A stretch of DNA of 64,000 nucleotides. Source: Actinocorallia herbida. GTDB taxonomy: Bacteria; Actinomycetota; Actinomycetes; Streptosporangiales; Streptosporangiaceae. Under the pieces are notes generated by a model. That model was not told the DNA's origin. It was given only the letters and a program-made list of their open reading frames with translations, and searched no databases. The stretch covers positions 6,758,001 through 6,822,000 of the forward strand of contig NZ_RJKE01000001.1 in NCBI RefSeq assembly GCF_003751225.1. Direction: 5' to 3'. This document shows, piece after piece, positions 17,654 through 26,722 of the stretch. Position numbers and translations under genes: made by a program. Positions within the stretch are counted from its first letter, which is position 1, and each line of letters opens with the position of its first letter.

Positions 17654-20314
17654 TCACGCCCCCTCTTCGGCGGGCGTGAGCGGCCTTGGCCGCTGGATCG
17701 CCTTGAGCACTTCGACCGCGAGGTAGGCGAGGACGGCCACGGCCAGGACGGGCAGCCACTGCGCCCAGGTCAGGGGCGCGGAGCGGAAGAGGGAGTGCAT
17801 GAACGGCACGTAGGTGTAGAGCAGCTGGATCGCGACGAGGGCCAGGGCGCCGACGCCCACCCAGGGGTTGCGGCGCACGCCGCCCCACAGCACGGGCCGG
17901 TTCAGGGACAGGCAGGCGAACAGGTACGTCAGCAGGGTCAGCGCGAAGACGTTCACCACGACGGTCTGCGCGACGGCCAGCGAGGCGCCCTGGGCGCGTT
18001 CCAGGTGGAACAGGCCGAAAGAGCCCGCGAGCAGGATCAGCGACACCAGCAGGATCCGCAGGACATAGGGGCGTTCGACGAGCGGGGCGTCCGGCGGGCG
18101 GGGCGGGCGCAGCATCACGTCGGGGTCGCGGGGCTCGACGGCGAAGGGCAGGCCGAGGATCAGCACCGCGGTCATGTTCAGCCACAGCACCTGGAGGGGC
18201 TCGATCGGCAGGTCGGTGGCGAGGACGACCGCGGCCACCAGGAGCAGACCGAGGCCGAGGTTGGCGGGCAGCGCCCAGATCATGAACTTCACGATGTTGT
18301 CGAAGACCCCGCGACCCTCCTCCACGGCGGCCTCGACGGTGGCGAAGTCGTCGTCGGTGAGGACCATGTCGGCGGCCTCCTTGGCCACCTCCGTGCCGGT
18401 GACGCCCATCGCGACGCCGATGTCGGCCTGCTTGAGCGCGGGGGCGTCGTTGACGCCGTCACCCGTCATGGCGACCACCTGGGCGTCCCGGCGCAGCGCG
18501 TTCACCAGCCGCAGTTTGTCCTCGGGCGAGACCCGGGCGAACACCGAGGCGCGCCGGGCGAGCTCGGGCAGCTCTTCTTCCGCGCAGGAGGAGAGCTCCG
18601 TGCCGCTCACCGCGGCGCCGCCGCCGAGACCGATCTCCCCGCCGATCGCCCGCGCGGTCGCCAGATGGTCGCCGGTGATCATCTTGACCTCGATCCCGGC
18701 GGTGCGGCAGGCCGCGACCGCCGCGACGGCCTCGGGGCGCGGCGGGTCCTGCATGCCCTGGAGGCCGAGGAAGGTGAGCGGCGGCAGCTCCTCCAGCGGG
18801 CCCTCGTGCCCCCGCGCCCGCGCGAACGCCAGGACGCGCAGCGCCCGCTCGCCCAGCGCGGCCGCCTCCCCCTCCGCCTCCGCCCGGTCGAGGGCGACCG
18901 TGCGGCCCTCGGCGTCCAGGGCGTCGGCGCAGCGGGCGAGGACGCGCTCGGCCGAGCCCTTCACATAGACCGTGCCGTCGGTGTGCAGGGTGGCCATGTA
19001 CTGGGCGCGCGAGGAGAACGGGATGACGTCGACGCGCTCCGGCGGCTCCGGCACGCCCGCCTTGGCCGCGCTCACCAGCAGCGCGCCCTCGGTCGGATCG
19101 CCGATGATCCGCCAGACGCCGTCCGCGTCGGGCGCCAGACCGGCGTCGTTGCAGGCGGCGCCCGCGGTGAACAGCTCGGCGAGCGCCGGGAGCGCCCCGG
19201 CGTCCACCGGCCGGTCGGCGGCGTCGCGGACCTCACCGGCCGGGTCGTAGCCGCCGCCGGAAAGCGCGTAGGGGACGCCGCCCGCGGAAGCGGTGACCAC
19301 GGTCATCGCGTTGCGGGTGAGCGTGCCGGTCTTGTCCGTGCAGATGACGGTGGTGCCGCCCAGGGTCTCCACCGCGGGCAGCCGCCGCACGATCGCGCCG
19401 CGCGCCGCCATCCGGGACACCCCGAACGCCAGCGTCACCGTGACGATCGCCGGCAGCCCCTCGGGGATGGCGCCGACCGCGAGCGCGACCGCGGTGGTCA
19501 CCATCTGGGCGATCTCCTGGCCGCGCAGCACCCCTACGGCGAAGGTGAACACCGCGAGCACGAGGATCGCGACCGTCACCGCCTTGGTGAAGGCGTCGAT
19601 CTTGCGGGTGAGCGGAGTGCGGACCGCGGTGGCCGCGCCGACGAGCCGGTTCACCTTGCCCAGCTCGGTGGCGTCGCCGGTGGCGGTGACGATCCCGGTG
19701 CCGCTGCCCGCGGTGACGAGGGTCCCGGCGTAGGCCATGTTCTTCCGGTCGCCGAGCGCCTCGCCCGGTGGGGCGGCCGGGTCCTTGCCGACCGGCAGCG
19801 ACTCGCCGGTGAGCGCCGACTCGTCGACCGCCAGCCGGTGCGCCTCGGCGACCCGCAGATCGGCGGGCACCTTGTCGCCCTCGCCCAGCACCACGACGTC
19901 GCCGCGGACCAGCTCGGCGGCGGGCAGCCTGACCCGTTCGCCGTCGCGGACCGCGACCGCCTCGTCCGGAGCCATCGCGGCGAGCGCCGCCAGCGCCTTC
20001 TCCGCCTTCGCCTCCTGGAGGTATCCCACGACGGCGTTCGCCAGCACCACCGCGCAGATGACGACGGTGTCGACGACCTCGCCGAGCAGCGCCGTCACCA
20101 GGGCCGAGGCCAGCAGCACATAGATGAGCGCGTTGTTGAACTGCTCGAGGAAGCGCCGCATCGCGCTCTTGCCGCGCGCGGCCGACAGCAGGTTGGCCCC
20201 GTCGGCGGCCAGCAGCTCCGCGGCCCGGCGGGAGTCCAGCCCCGCCGCGATATCGGTGCCGAGCAGCCCGGCGACCTCCGCCGCGCCGATCCGGTGCGCC
20301 TCGTCCACGTCCAC
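17654..20314 (-). CDS. P2-type cation-transporting P-type ATPase
   Basis: This 886-residue membrane pump has an N-terminal cation-ATPase domain, TGES actuator loop (DESALTGESLPV), the M4 motif AIPEGLPA, phosphorylation site ICTDKTGTLT (D327), and hinge MTGDGVNDAPALKQADIGVAMG. Six C-terminal membrane segments include a KdpF-free P2A-like end. The family exports Ca2+ or other cations. M6 reads LQVLWLNMTAVLILGLPFAVEP and lacks the Asp that ligates Ca2+ in SERCA-type pumps, so substrate may be monovalent or undefined. The GTG start is preceded by GGAGACAGGGG. It is convergent with the MFS gene. Confidence 0.9.
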   Translation of the reverse strand: MDVDEAHRIGAAEVAGLLGTDIAAGLDSRRAAELLAADGANLLSAARGKSAMRRFLEQFNNALIYVLLASALVTALLGEVVDTVVICAVVLANAVVGYLQEAKAEKALAALAAMAPDEAVAVRDGERVRLPAAELVRGDVVVLGEGDKVPADLRVAEAHRLAVDESALTGESLPVGKDPAAPPGEALGDRKNMAYAGTLVTAGSGTGIVTATGDATELGKVNRLVGAATAVRTPLTRKIDAFTKAVTVAILVLAVFTFAVGVLRGQEIAQMVTTAVALAVGAIPEGLPAIVTVTLAFGVSRMAARGAIVRRLPAVETLGGTTVICTDKTGTLTRNAMTVVTASAGGVPYALSGGGYDPAGEVRDAADRPVDAGALPALAELFTAGAACNDAGLAPDADGVWRIIGDPTEGALLVSAAKAGVPEPPERVDVIPFSSRAQYMATLHTDGTVYVKGSAERVLARCADALDAEGRTVALDRAEAEGEAAALGERALRVLAFARARGHEGPLEELPPLTFLGLQGMQDPPRPEAVAAVAACRTAGIEVKMITGDHLATARAIGGEIGLGGGAAVSGTELSSCAEEELPELARRASVFARVSPEDKLRLVNALRRDAQVVAMTGDGVNDAPALKQADIGVAMGVTGTEVAKEAADMVLTDDDFATVEAAVEEGRGVFDNIVKFMIWALPANLGLGLLLVAAVVLATDLPIEPLQVLWLNMTAVLILGLPFAVEPRDPDVMLRPPRPPDAPLVERPYVLRILLVSLILLAGSFGLFHLERAQGASLAVAQTVVVNVFALTLLTYLFACLSLNRPVLWGGVRRNPWVGVGALALVAIQLLYTYVPFMHSLFRSAPLTWAQWLPVLAVAVLAYLAVEVLKAIQRPRPLTPAEEGA

Positions 20315-20463
20315 CCCCTGTCTCCGTCACTTCCATCCGGCCGCTCCCCCCAGCCCCACGCCCCCGCAAAACCTCCCCGGCCCTTCCCTTCACCCCGCGC
20401 CTCGACCCGGACGGCGCACACCGTTCGGGAGGAATGCCGGGAAAGAGGCAGGGGAGGTTAGGG

Positions 20464-21360
20464 TTGCCGCAGTTCTCGTGGGCTCGGCAGGGACGGTGGC
20501 GGATGGCGGGGCAGGGGCACACCCTCGGCGTGAGCCGGTTCGCCGAGGTGGGCGGCGGACGGCGGCTGCACTACATGACGCGCGGCTCCGGCGGCGTCAC
20601 CGTGGTGTTCGAATCCGGAATGGGGTTCTCGCGGTCCTGCTGGGGGCTCGTCGTGCCCGAGGTGGCGACGCGCGCCCGGACCGTCGTCTACGACCGGGCG
20701 GGCCTCGGGCGCAGCGACGACGACACCGCGCCGCGCACCCTCGCCCGGCTCGCCGCCGACCTCGCGGCGCTGCTCGACGCGCTCGGCCCCGGCCCGTTCG
20801 TGCTGGTGGGCCACAGCTGGGGCGGCCTCGTCGTGCGGACCGTCGCCGCGGCGCGGCCGGCGCGGATCCGCGGCCTGGTGCTGGTCGACCCGACCGACGA
20901 GAACTGCCCGCTGTACTTCACGCCCGCCGCCGAGCGGCGGTTCGCCAAGGGCGGCCGGACGACGGTGCTGCTCGCCAGGATCGGCCTCTACCGCCTGCTC
21001 GGGGCGCTGTCGCCGGGCAAGGCCCAGCCCGCCGACGTGGCCGCCGACCACCGCGCCGAGGACTTCACCGTGCGCGCCGCACGGGGCCTGCGCGACGAGG
21101 GCACGGGCGGCCTGGCCGACCTGCGGGCGGTGCGCGAAGCCCCGCCCGCGCTCGGCGGCCTCGATCTCTCTGTCATCTCCGGGACCAAGGAGCCACGCGC
21201 CGACCGGGCCAACCGCGCCGCGCTCACCGAGGCCCATCGGCTGACGGCGGCCGCCCACCGGAACGGCCGCCTCGTCGAGTCCCCCGTCTCCGGCCACATG
21301 GTGATGTTCACCGACCCCGCGACGGTGGCCGCGGAGATCCTGCGCACCGCCGCGCGCTGA
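20464..21360 (+). CDS. Alpha/beta hydrolase
   Basis: This protein of about 298 residues has the oxyanion and nucleophile elbow VGHSWGGL (catalytic Ser), YDRAGLGRSD near the N-terminus, and a C-terminal catalytic His in SGHMV. TTG 20464 has GGGGAGG six bases upstream, and ATG 20503 is a reasonable shorter alternative. No signal peptide is seen. The substrate is unknown. It ends seven bases before the stop of the convergent DUF4259 gene. Confidence 0.82.
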   Translation: MPQFSWARQGRWRMAGQGHTLGVSRFAEVGGGRRLHYMTRGSGGVTVVFESGMGFSRSCWGLVVPEVATRARTVVYDRAGLGRSDDDTAPRTLARLAADLAALLDALGPGPFVLVGHSWGGLVVRTVAAARPARIRGLVLVDPTDENCPLYFTPAAERRFAKGGRTTVLLARIGLYRLLGALSPGKAQPADVAADHRAEDFTVRAARGLRDEGTGGLADLRAVREAPPALGGLDLSVISGTKEPRADRANRAALTEAHRLTAAAHRNGRLVESPVSGHMVMFTDPATVAAEILRTAAR

Positions 21361-21366
21361 CGCCCT

Positions 21367-21783
21367 TCAGGGCACGGCCGCGCGCAGCACCGCCTCGTAC
21401 GCGGCGTGCTCGGCGCGCACCTTGTCCAGCGCCTCCGCCTCGTCCCACAGCTCGGCCCATTCGTTGTCGCGCGCCTCGAAGGCCCGGTCGAAGACGGCGA
21501 CGGCGAGCCCGACGAGCTCCGGCGACGGCGCGAACTCCAGCTTCGCGGCATGATCCCGGCCGTTGACGTCCTCGATCGTGCCCGGCACGAGCCGCTCGGC
21601 CACGAAGCACGCCGCGACCAGGGCCCCCGAGACCTCGTGCTCCTCCAGGTAGTCCGTGCCCCGGACGATGTCGGCCATCGCCCCCCGGATCGTCTCCGCC
21701 GCGGCGTCCGGCGCGTCGCTGACCGACGCGGCGAAGTCGAGCCCGCTGTCGTTGTCGAACGGCCCGTAATCCCAAGCGCCCAT
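21367..21783 (-). CDS. DUF4259-family protein
   Basis: This 138-residue acidic protein begins MGAWDYGPFDNDSGLDFA, the signature of DUF4259, followed by helices with a high Glu/Ala content. ATG 21783 has GGAGGGG upstream. The function of the family is unknown, and members are often near stress or toxin-immunity genes. Nothing here supports a specific role. Confidence 0.85.
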   Translation of the reverse strand: MGAWDYGPFDNDSGLDFAASVSDAPDAAAETIRGAMADIVRGTDYLEEHEVSGALVAACFVAERLVPGTIEDVNGRDHAAKLEFAPSPELVGLAVAVFDRAFEARDNEWAELWDEAEALDKVRAEHAAYEAVLRAAVP

Positions 21784-21930
21784 GGTGTTCCCCTCCAACC
21801 GCTGTTTCCTGGCCAGACACTACGCGGGGCCGCCGACAAATTTCCGGCCGCCCGGGAAATCCGCGGTACCCGATCTCCGACCCCTTGTCCGGAAAGCGGG
21901 CGGATCGAGCACGGTCCGCGGCGCGCCTTC

Positions 21931-22449
21931 TCAGCCGGTCTCGGGTGCGAGGCCGAGGACGACGAGCGCCCGGTGCGCCAGGACCGACGGGAGCGGGCCG
22001 ATCGTGAGGGTCGCGCCCGCCTCGTCGGCGGCCAGGGGCTCGAGGACGGCGAGCTGGGAGTCGAGCAGCGACGGCGGCATGAAGTGCGCGGTCCGGTCCT
22101 GGAGTCGCGACGCCAGCAGCTCCTTCGGGCCGTGCAGGTGCAGGAAGCGCGTCGTCGGGGCGGAGTCGCGCAGGCGGTCGCGGTAGGAGCGCTTGAGCGC
22201 CGAGCAGGACATGACGCCTCCGCTCGCCGCGTTGTCGCGCAGCCAGCCGCCGAGGATGTCGAGCCAGGGCTCCCGGTCCTCGTCGGTCAGGGGGACGCCG
22301 GAGGCCATCTTCGCGATGTTCTCCTCCGGGTGGTGGGCGTCGCCCTCTTCGAAGGGCACGTCCAGCGCCTCGGCGAGCAACTGCCCGATCGTGGTCTTGC
22401 CGGAGCCTGAGACCCCCATGACGACGACGAGGGGCGCGGAACGGTGCAT
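21931..22449 (-). CDS. gntK: Gluconokinase
   Basis: This 172-residue kinase phosphorylates gluconate to 6-phosphogluconate for the pentose phosphate or Entner-Doudoroff route. It has a P-loop GVSGSGKT (12-19), EEGDAHHPEENIAKM, PLTDEDREPWL and SCSALKRSYRDRLR, all classic GntK signatures. The length matches E. coli GntK. ATG 22449 lacks a clear ribosome site and may be leaderless. No gluconate permease or GntR is adjacent. Confidence 0.94.
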   Translation of the reverse strand: MHRSAPLVVVMGVSGSGKTTIGQLLAEALDVPFEEGDAHHPEENIAKMASGVPLTDEDREPWLDILGGWLRDNAASGGVMSCSALKRSYRDRLRDSAPTTRFLHLHGPKELLASRLQDRTAHFMPPSLLDSQLAVLEPLAADEAGATLTIGPLPSVLAHRALVVLGLAPETG

Positions 22450-22545
22450 GATCAAAGACTGGGGCCCATGGCGCCGTCCCGCAAGGTGACGCGGTGAGCC
22501 CGGCCGGTGGACCGGCCACGAGGAGTGACCGGCTAGTTTTGACGC

Positions 22546-24012
22546 GTGGTACCTCTCCGGCTTTTCGTCGACCGGTTCGGCCTGCGCGTCCTCGGCGGCG
22601 CCGACCCGGCGGACCGGCGGGTGAGCTGGGTCCACGTCAGCGAACTCGCCGATCCCGTGCCCTTCCTGTCCGGCGGCGAACTGCTGCTCACCGCCGGGAT
22701 CGACTTCCGGCCACAGGACAGCGCCGCGTATGTGGCGCGCCTCTCGTCCGCGGGGGTCATCGCCGTCGGCTTCGGGCTGACCCCGGTCTTCGACGAGGTC
22801 CCCGCCTCCCTCATCGCGGCCTGTGAAGAGGCCCGGATGACCTTGCTGGAGATCCCTCCCGAGGTCCCGTTCGCGGCGCTCTCCCAGGCGCACCACGCCG
22901 AGCTCGTCCGCGGCGAGACCCTGGCGCTGCGCCGCCTTTCCGACGGCCAGGGCGTGCTGATCCGCGCGGCGGGCGGCCCCGGCCCGCTGCGCGCGGTCGT
23001 GGACCGGCTGGCCGAACTGCTCGAAGGCTGGGTCCTCGTCGTCGACCACAACCGGGACCGGACCTGGGCGGCCGGGCCGGTGCGCGCCGACCGCCGGGTG
23101 AGCGAGGCGCTCAACCGGGCCTGCGCGAGCCGCACGCCCCTCAGCGCCGCCCTGAACGCCGCCGACCAGCAGGTGGAGATCCAGCGCCTGATCGGCCCTT
23201 CCCCGTCCGGCTACGCGATGGCGGTGGCCCGCGCGGCTCCCTTCACCGTCGCCGACCGGGGGCTCATCGCGGTGGCGGCCTCCGCGCTGTCGCTGCTGTT
23301 CACCGCGCCCGCGGAGATCGCGTCCTCCGACACGCTGGGCGCCGCCGCCGTCGCGGGCCTCCTGCGGCCGCCCTCCTGGGAGGCGGTCCTGGCCGCCCCC
23401 TTCGACCTGCCCGAGGACACCACGTGGCGGGTCGTCCGCAGCCTGCCCTCCGGCCTGCCCGGCCCCCCGGGGGCCGTCGCCCACACGCTCGCCGAAGTCC
23501 TGGCGACCCCCTATGTCGTGCCCGATGGCGACGCCTTCACCGCCCTCGTGCCGGGTGACAGGCCGCCCGCGGACCAGGCCCGCGCGCTGGACGAGGCGGG
23601 GATCTTCGCCGGGATCAGCCGCCCGCACCGGGCCGAGGACCTGGCCGAGGCACGCGAGCAGGCCGAAGCCGCCCTGAACGGCTCCAGGATCAAGGGCGCG
23701 GCCGTCGTGGCGGAGGATCCGGCCGAGGGCCTCCTCGGCCTGCTGGAGCCCGCGGAGGCCGCCCGGCACACCGCCGGGCTCCTCGCCCCGCTGGACGCCG
23801 CCCGCGACGCGCCGGTGCTGCTCGGCACGCTGCGCGCCTGGCTCGCCCAGCACGGCAACTGGGACAGGACCGCCGCGGAACTCGGGGTGCACCGCAACAC
23901 CGTCCGGCACCGGATCCGCCAGACCGCCCGGCTGCTCGACCTGGATCTCGCGGATCCGGACGTCCGGATGGAGCTGTGGTTCGCCCTGCGCTGGCGGGCT
24001 CGCGGCGGCTGA
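22546..24012 (+). CDS. PucR-family transcriptional regulator
   Basis: This 488-residue protein has an N-terminal PucR ligand domain (RVSWVHVSELADPVPFLSGGELLLTAG), a central region, and a C-terminal PucR helix-turn-helix (NWDRTAAELGVHRNTVRHRIRQTARLLDLDL, about 440-475). PucR regulators control purine or amine catabolism and transporters. It starts at GTG 22546 without a strong ribosome site. The adjacent co-directional amino-acid/polyamine permease is the likely target. Confidence 0.9.
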   Translation: MVPLRLFVDRFGLRVLGGADPADRRVSWVHVSELADPVPFLSGGELLLTAGIDFRPQDSAAYVARLSSAGVIAVGFGLTPVFDEVPASLIAACEEARMTLLEIPPEVPFAALSQAHHAELVRGETLALRRLSDGQGVLIRAAGGPGPLRAVVDRLAELLEGWVLVVDHNRDRTWAAGPVRADRRVSEALNRACASRTPLSAALNAADQQVEIQRLIGPSPSGYAMAVARAAPFTVADRGLIAVAASALSLLFTAPAEIASSDTLGAAAVAGLLRPPSWEAVLAAPFDLPEDTTWRVVRSLPSGLPGPPGAVAHTLAEVLATPYVVPDGDAFTALVPGDRPPADQARALDEAGIFAGISRPHRAEDLAEAREQAEAALNGSRIKGAAVVAEDPAEGLLGLLEPAEAARHTAGLLAPLDAARDAPVLLGTLRAWLAQHGNWDRTAAELGVHRNTVRHRIRQTARLLDLDLADPDVRMELWFALRWRARGG

Positions 24013-24013
24013 C

Positions 24014-24055
24014 AGGACGGTTCGTACAAATCGAAAGCACTCCCAGGACGATTCG
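24014..24055. promoter_or_regulatory. Direct repeats between pucR-like gene and permease
   Basis: AGGACGGTTCG (24014-24024) and AGGACGATTCG (24045-24055) are near-identical and 31 bp apart (about three helical turns), upstream of the permease. They are candidate activator sites for the PucR-type regulator. Confidence 0.4.
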
Positions 24056-24123
24056 ACCAGTTCACACACCCCGGAACGGTCCATACCGTGTGCGGAACAC
24101 GTGAGACCCCCGGAGGAATGACC

Positions 24124-25575
24124 ATGGCAGACAGTTCCGGCCCCGGCCGGCTGGCCGCGGACGCGATGGGGACGAGAGATCTCGTCTTCACCGTCCTGGC
24201 CGCCCTCGCGCCGCTCACCCTCGTCGTCGCGCTCGCCCCACTGCACTTCCTCAAGGGCGGCGCCGCCGTCCCCGGCGGCTACATCGTCGCCGGCATCGTG
24301 ATGACGCTCTTCGCCGTCGGCTTCATGACCATGGCCCGTTACGTCCGGAACGCCGGCGCGTTCTACGCCATGATCTCCAAGGGTCTGGGCAGGCCGCTCG
24401 GCTCCGGTTCCGCCACCCTCGCCCTGCTGGCCTACAACGGCCTCCAGATCAGCTGCTACGGAGCGCTCGGCCTCTACGCGGCGGACTCCTTCGCCCGGTA
24501 CACCGGCCTCGACCTGCCGTGGTGGCTGTTCGCCCTCGCCGGGGCGGCCCTCGTGGGCTACCTCGGCTTCCGCGGTATCCACACCAGCGCGCGGGTCCTC
24601 GCCGTCCTGCTCCTCGCCGAGATCGCGATCCTGGTCGTGCTCGCCGTCTTCGTGATCGCCAAGGGCGGCTCCGGAGACACCAGCTTCAGCTCCTTCGCCC
24701 CGGGCGAGGTGCTCACCCCGGGCAACGGCGCGATGTTCGCGCTGGTCTTCGGCGCCTTCATGGGCTTCGAGGCCACCGCGATCTTCAGCGAGGAGGCCCG
24801 CGGCGGCATCCGGACGGTCCGGCGCGCGACCTACATCGCGGTCGGGTTCATCGCGGTGTTCTACGCCTTCTGCACCTGGATCGTCGTGTACGCGGTCGGC
24901 GCCGACCAGATCTCGGCCGCCGCGGAGAACGACCTCGAGGGCCTGGTCATCGGCGTCTACGAGGCGTTCACGCCGGGCCCCGTCAGCGCGGTCATGGAGA
25001 TCCTCCTCCTGACGAGCGCCTTCGCCGCCCTCCTCGCGCTGCACAACGCCGCCAACCGCTACCTGTTCTCCCTGGGCCGCGAAGGGCTCGTGCCGTCCGT
25101 GTTCGGCAAGACGCACCCCCGCACCCTCGCCCCGCACGTCGCGGGCAACCTCCAGACGGCCGTCGCGATGATCGTCATCGTCGTCTGGGCCGTGTTCTCC
25201 CTCGACCCCTACCTCGGCCTCCTCCTGTGGGGCAGCTCCCTCGGCTTCTCCGGGATCATCGCCCTCTGGGCCCTGTGCGCCGTGGCCGTGGTCGTCTACC
25301 TGCGGCGCAACCACCCCGAGGTGGGCCTCTGGCGCAGCACCGTCGCCCCCGGCCTCAGCGCCGTCGCCCTCATCGTGGTGCTCTGCCTCGTCCTGGCGAA
25401 CTTCGGCCTCCTGACGGGCGGCGGCACGACCACCAACACCGTGCTGCTGATCCTGTCCGTCGCGGCCTTCGCCGGCGGCGTCATCTCCGCGATCTCCCTG
25501 CGCCGCCGCGCCCCCGAGCGCTACGCGGCGCTGTCCGCCGCCGAGGTCGAGAGCGCCGTGCCGGAGCCCGTGTAA
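24124..25575 (+). CDS. APC-family amino acid/polyamine permease
   Basis: This 483-residue protein has about 12 transmembrane segments. TM1 carries the unwound-helix region near LVFTVLAALAPLTLVVALAPL, TM3 has the family ARYVRNAGAFYAMISKGLGRPLG, and TM6 contains FGAFMGFEATAIFSEEAR. ATG 24124 has GGAGGA at ideal spacing. It probably imports an amino acid or amine under control of the upstream PucR protein. Confidence 0.88.
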   Translation: MADSSGPGRLAADAMGTRDLVFTVLAALAPLTLVVALAPLHFLKGGAAVPGGYIVAGIVMTLFAVGFMTMARYVRNAGAFYAMISKGLGRPLGSGSATLALLAYNGLQISCYGALGLYAADSFARYTGLDLPWWLFALAGAALVGYLGFRGIHTSARVLAVLLLAEIAILVVLAVFVIAKGGSGDTSFSSFAPGEVLTPGNGAMFALVFGAFMGFEATAIFSEEARGGIRTVRRATYIAVGFIAVFYAFCTWIVVYAVGADQISAAAENDLEGLVIGVYEAFTPGPVSAVMEILLLTSAFAALLALHNAANRYLFSLGREGLVPSVFGKTHPRTLAPHVAGNLQTAVAMIVIVVWAVFSLDPYLGLLLWGSSLGFSGIIALWALCAVAVVVYLRRNHPEVGLWRSTVAPGLSAVALIVVLCLVLANFGLLTGGGTTTNTVLLILSVAAFAGGVISAISLRRRAPERYAALSAAEVESAVPEPV

Positions 25576-25619
25576 GCGAGGCCCGGGGCCCTCTCGCCCT
25601 ATGGCGGCGCTCCGCGCTC

Positions 25620-25647
25620 GTACGGCCGCTCTGGGAGGCGGCCGTAC
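25620..25647 (+). terminator. Hairpin terminator after the permease
   Basis: A perfect 10-bp stem GTACGGCCGC / GCGGCCGTAC with an 8-base loop lies 45 bases after the permease stop. The rest of the 256-bp gap holds a slightly A-rich stretch near 25680-25715, a likely promoter for uppP. Confidence 0.7.
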
Positions 25648-25831
25648 CTGCGCGGGGTGCCTCGCCCTTCCCTCCTGGGATAAAGGTAGGAAAAATCCAG
25701 GAAGAAGGTTAGATGAACGATTGGCGACTGGGAGGTCCGCCCGGCCGCCGCGGAGTAACATCTCGGCGGGCGGGGTCATGATCGGCTTCGCGATCGTCCT
25801 CCCGTCGTCTCCGAATCGGAGCGCTTGATTC

Positions 25832-26674
25832 ATGTCGTGGTTCGAAGCCGTCGTCCTCGGGCTGATCCAGGGGCTCACCGAGTTCCTGCCCATCTCCTCC
25901 AGCGCGCACCTGCGGGTGTTCTCCGCGCTGTTCGGCTGGGAGGATCCCGGCGCCGCGTTCACCGCGGTCACCCAACTGGGCACCGAGGCCGCGGTCCTGA
26001 TCTACTTCCGCAAGGACATCGTGTCCATCGTCCGCTCGTGGGTGCTGGCGCTGTTCAAGAAGGACATGCGCGGTGACCCCAACGCCCGCATGGGCTGGTT
26101 CATCATCGCCGGGTCGCTCCCGATCTGCATCCTCGGGCTCGCCTTCCAGCACACGATCGAGACCGCCCTGCGGGACCTGCGGATCATCGGCGCCACGCTG
26201 ATCCTCTTCGGCCTCATCCTCGCCGCCGCCGACCGGCTCCGGCTGAACTCGCCCGGCAAGCCCATCAGCGAGCTGACGCTGCCGCACGCGCTGGGCTACG
26301 GCTTCGCCCAGGCCCTCGCCCTCATCCCGGGCGTCTCGCGCTCCGGCGGCACCATCAGCGCGGGCCTGTTCCTCGGCTACAGCCGCGAGGCCGCCGCGCG
26401 GTTCTCGTTCCTGCTGGCCATGCCCGCCGTGCTCGCCTCGGGCGTCCTCGAGCTCTTCGACATCGGGGAGGGCCCCTCGCCCGCGTGGGGGCCGACGATC
26501 GTCGCGACCCTCATCGCGTTCGTCGTCGGCTACGCCGCCGTCGCCTGGTTCCTGAAGTACATCAGCACGCACACGTTCATGCCGTTCGTCGTCTACCGGG
26601 TCCTGCTCGGCTTCCTGATCCTCGGCCTGATCATCGCGGGCGTCCTGACCCCGACCGAGGGCGGCCTCGGCTAG
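25832..26674 (+). CDS. uppP: Undecaprenyl-diphosphatase UppP (BacA)
   Basis: This 280-residue integral membrane enzyme recycles undecaprenyl diphosphate for peptidoglycan synthesis and contributes to bacitracin tolerance. Signature motifs are IQGLTEFLPISSSAHL near the N-terminus and PGVSRSGGTIS in the second half. About eight membrane helices are visible. ATG 25832 has GGAG ten bases upstream. It is followed by a strong terminator and is monocistronic. Confidence 0.96.
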   Translation: MSWFEAVVLGLIQGLTEFLPISSSAHLRVFSALFGWEDPGAAFTAVTQLGTEAAVLIYFRKDIVSIVRSWVLALFKKDMRGDPNARMGWFIIAGSLPICILGLAFQHTIETALRDLRIIGATLILFGLILAAADRLRLNSPGKPISELTLPHALGYGFAQALALIPGVSRSGGTISAGLFLGYSREAAARFSFLLAMPAVLASGVLELFDIGEGPSPAWGPTIVATLIAFVVGYAAVAWFLKYISTHTFMPFVVYRVLLGFLILGLIIAGVLTPTEGGLG

Positions 26675-26685
26675 GCACGGCTTCC

Positions 26686-26717
26686 GAAGGCCCCGGCACC
26701 GGTGTGCCGGGGCCTTC
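26686..26717. terminator. Strong bidirectional terminator
   Basis: A perfect 14-bp stem GAAGGCCCCGGCAC / GTGCCGGGGCCTTC with loop CGGT sits between convergent uppP and the dehydrogenase stop at 26723. Confidence 0.92.
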
Positions 26718-26722
26718 GCGCG

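Noticed and set aside
17540-20461. A 973-codon open frame antisense to the P-type ATPase
   Set aside because: Its translation is low-complexity His/Arg/Gly/Asp with no domain, while the opposite strand encodes a complete P-type ATPase with all motifs. It is a GC-bias shadow.
22450-25983. Very long minus-strand open frame upstream of gluconokinase
   Set aside because: Only the last 172 residues resemble a protein. The rest is antisense to the PucR and permease genes and is low-complexity.
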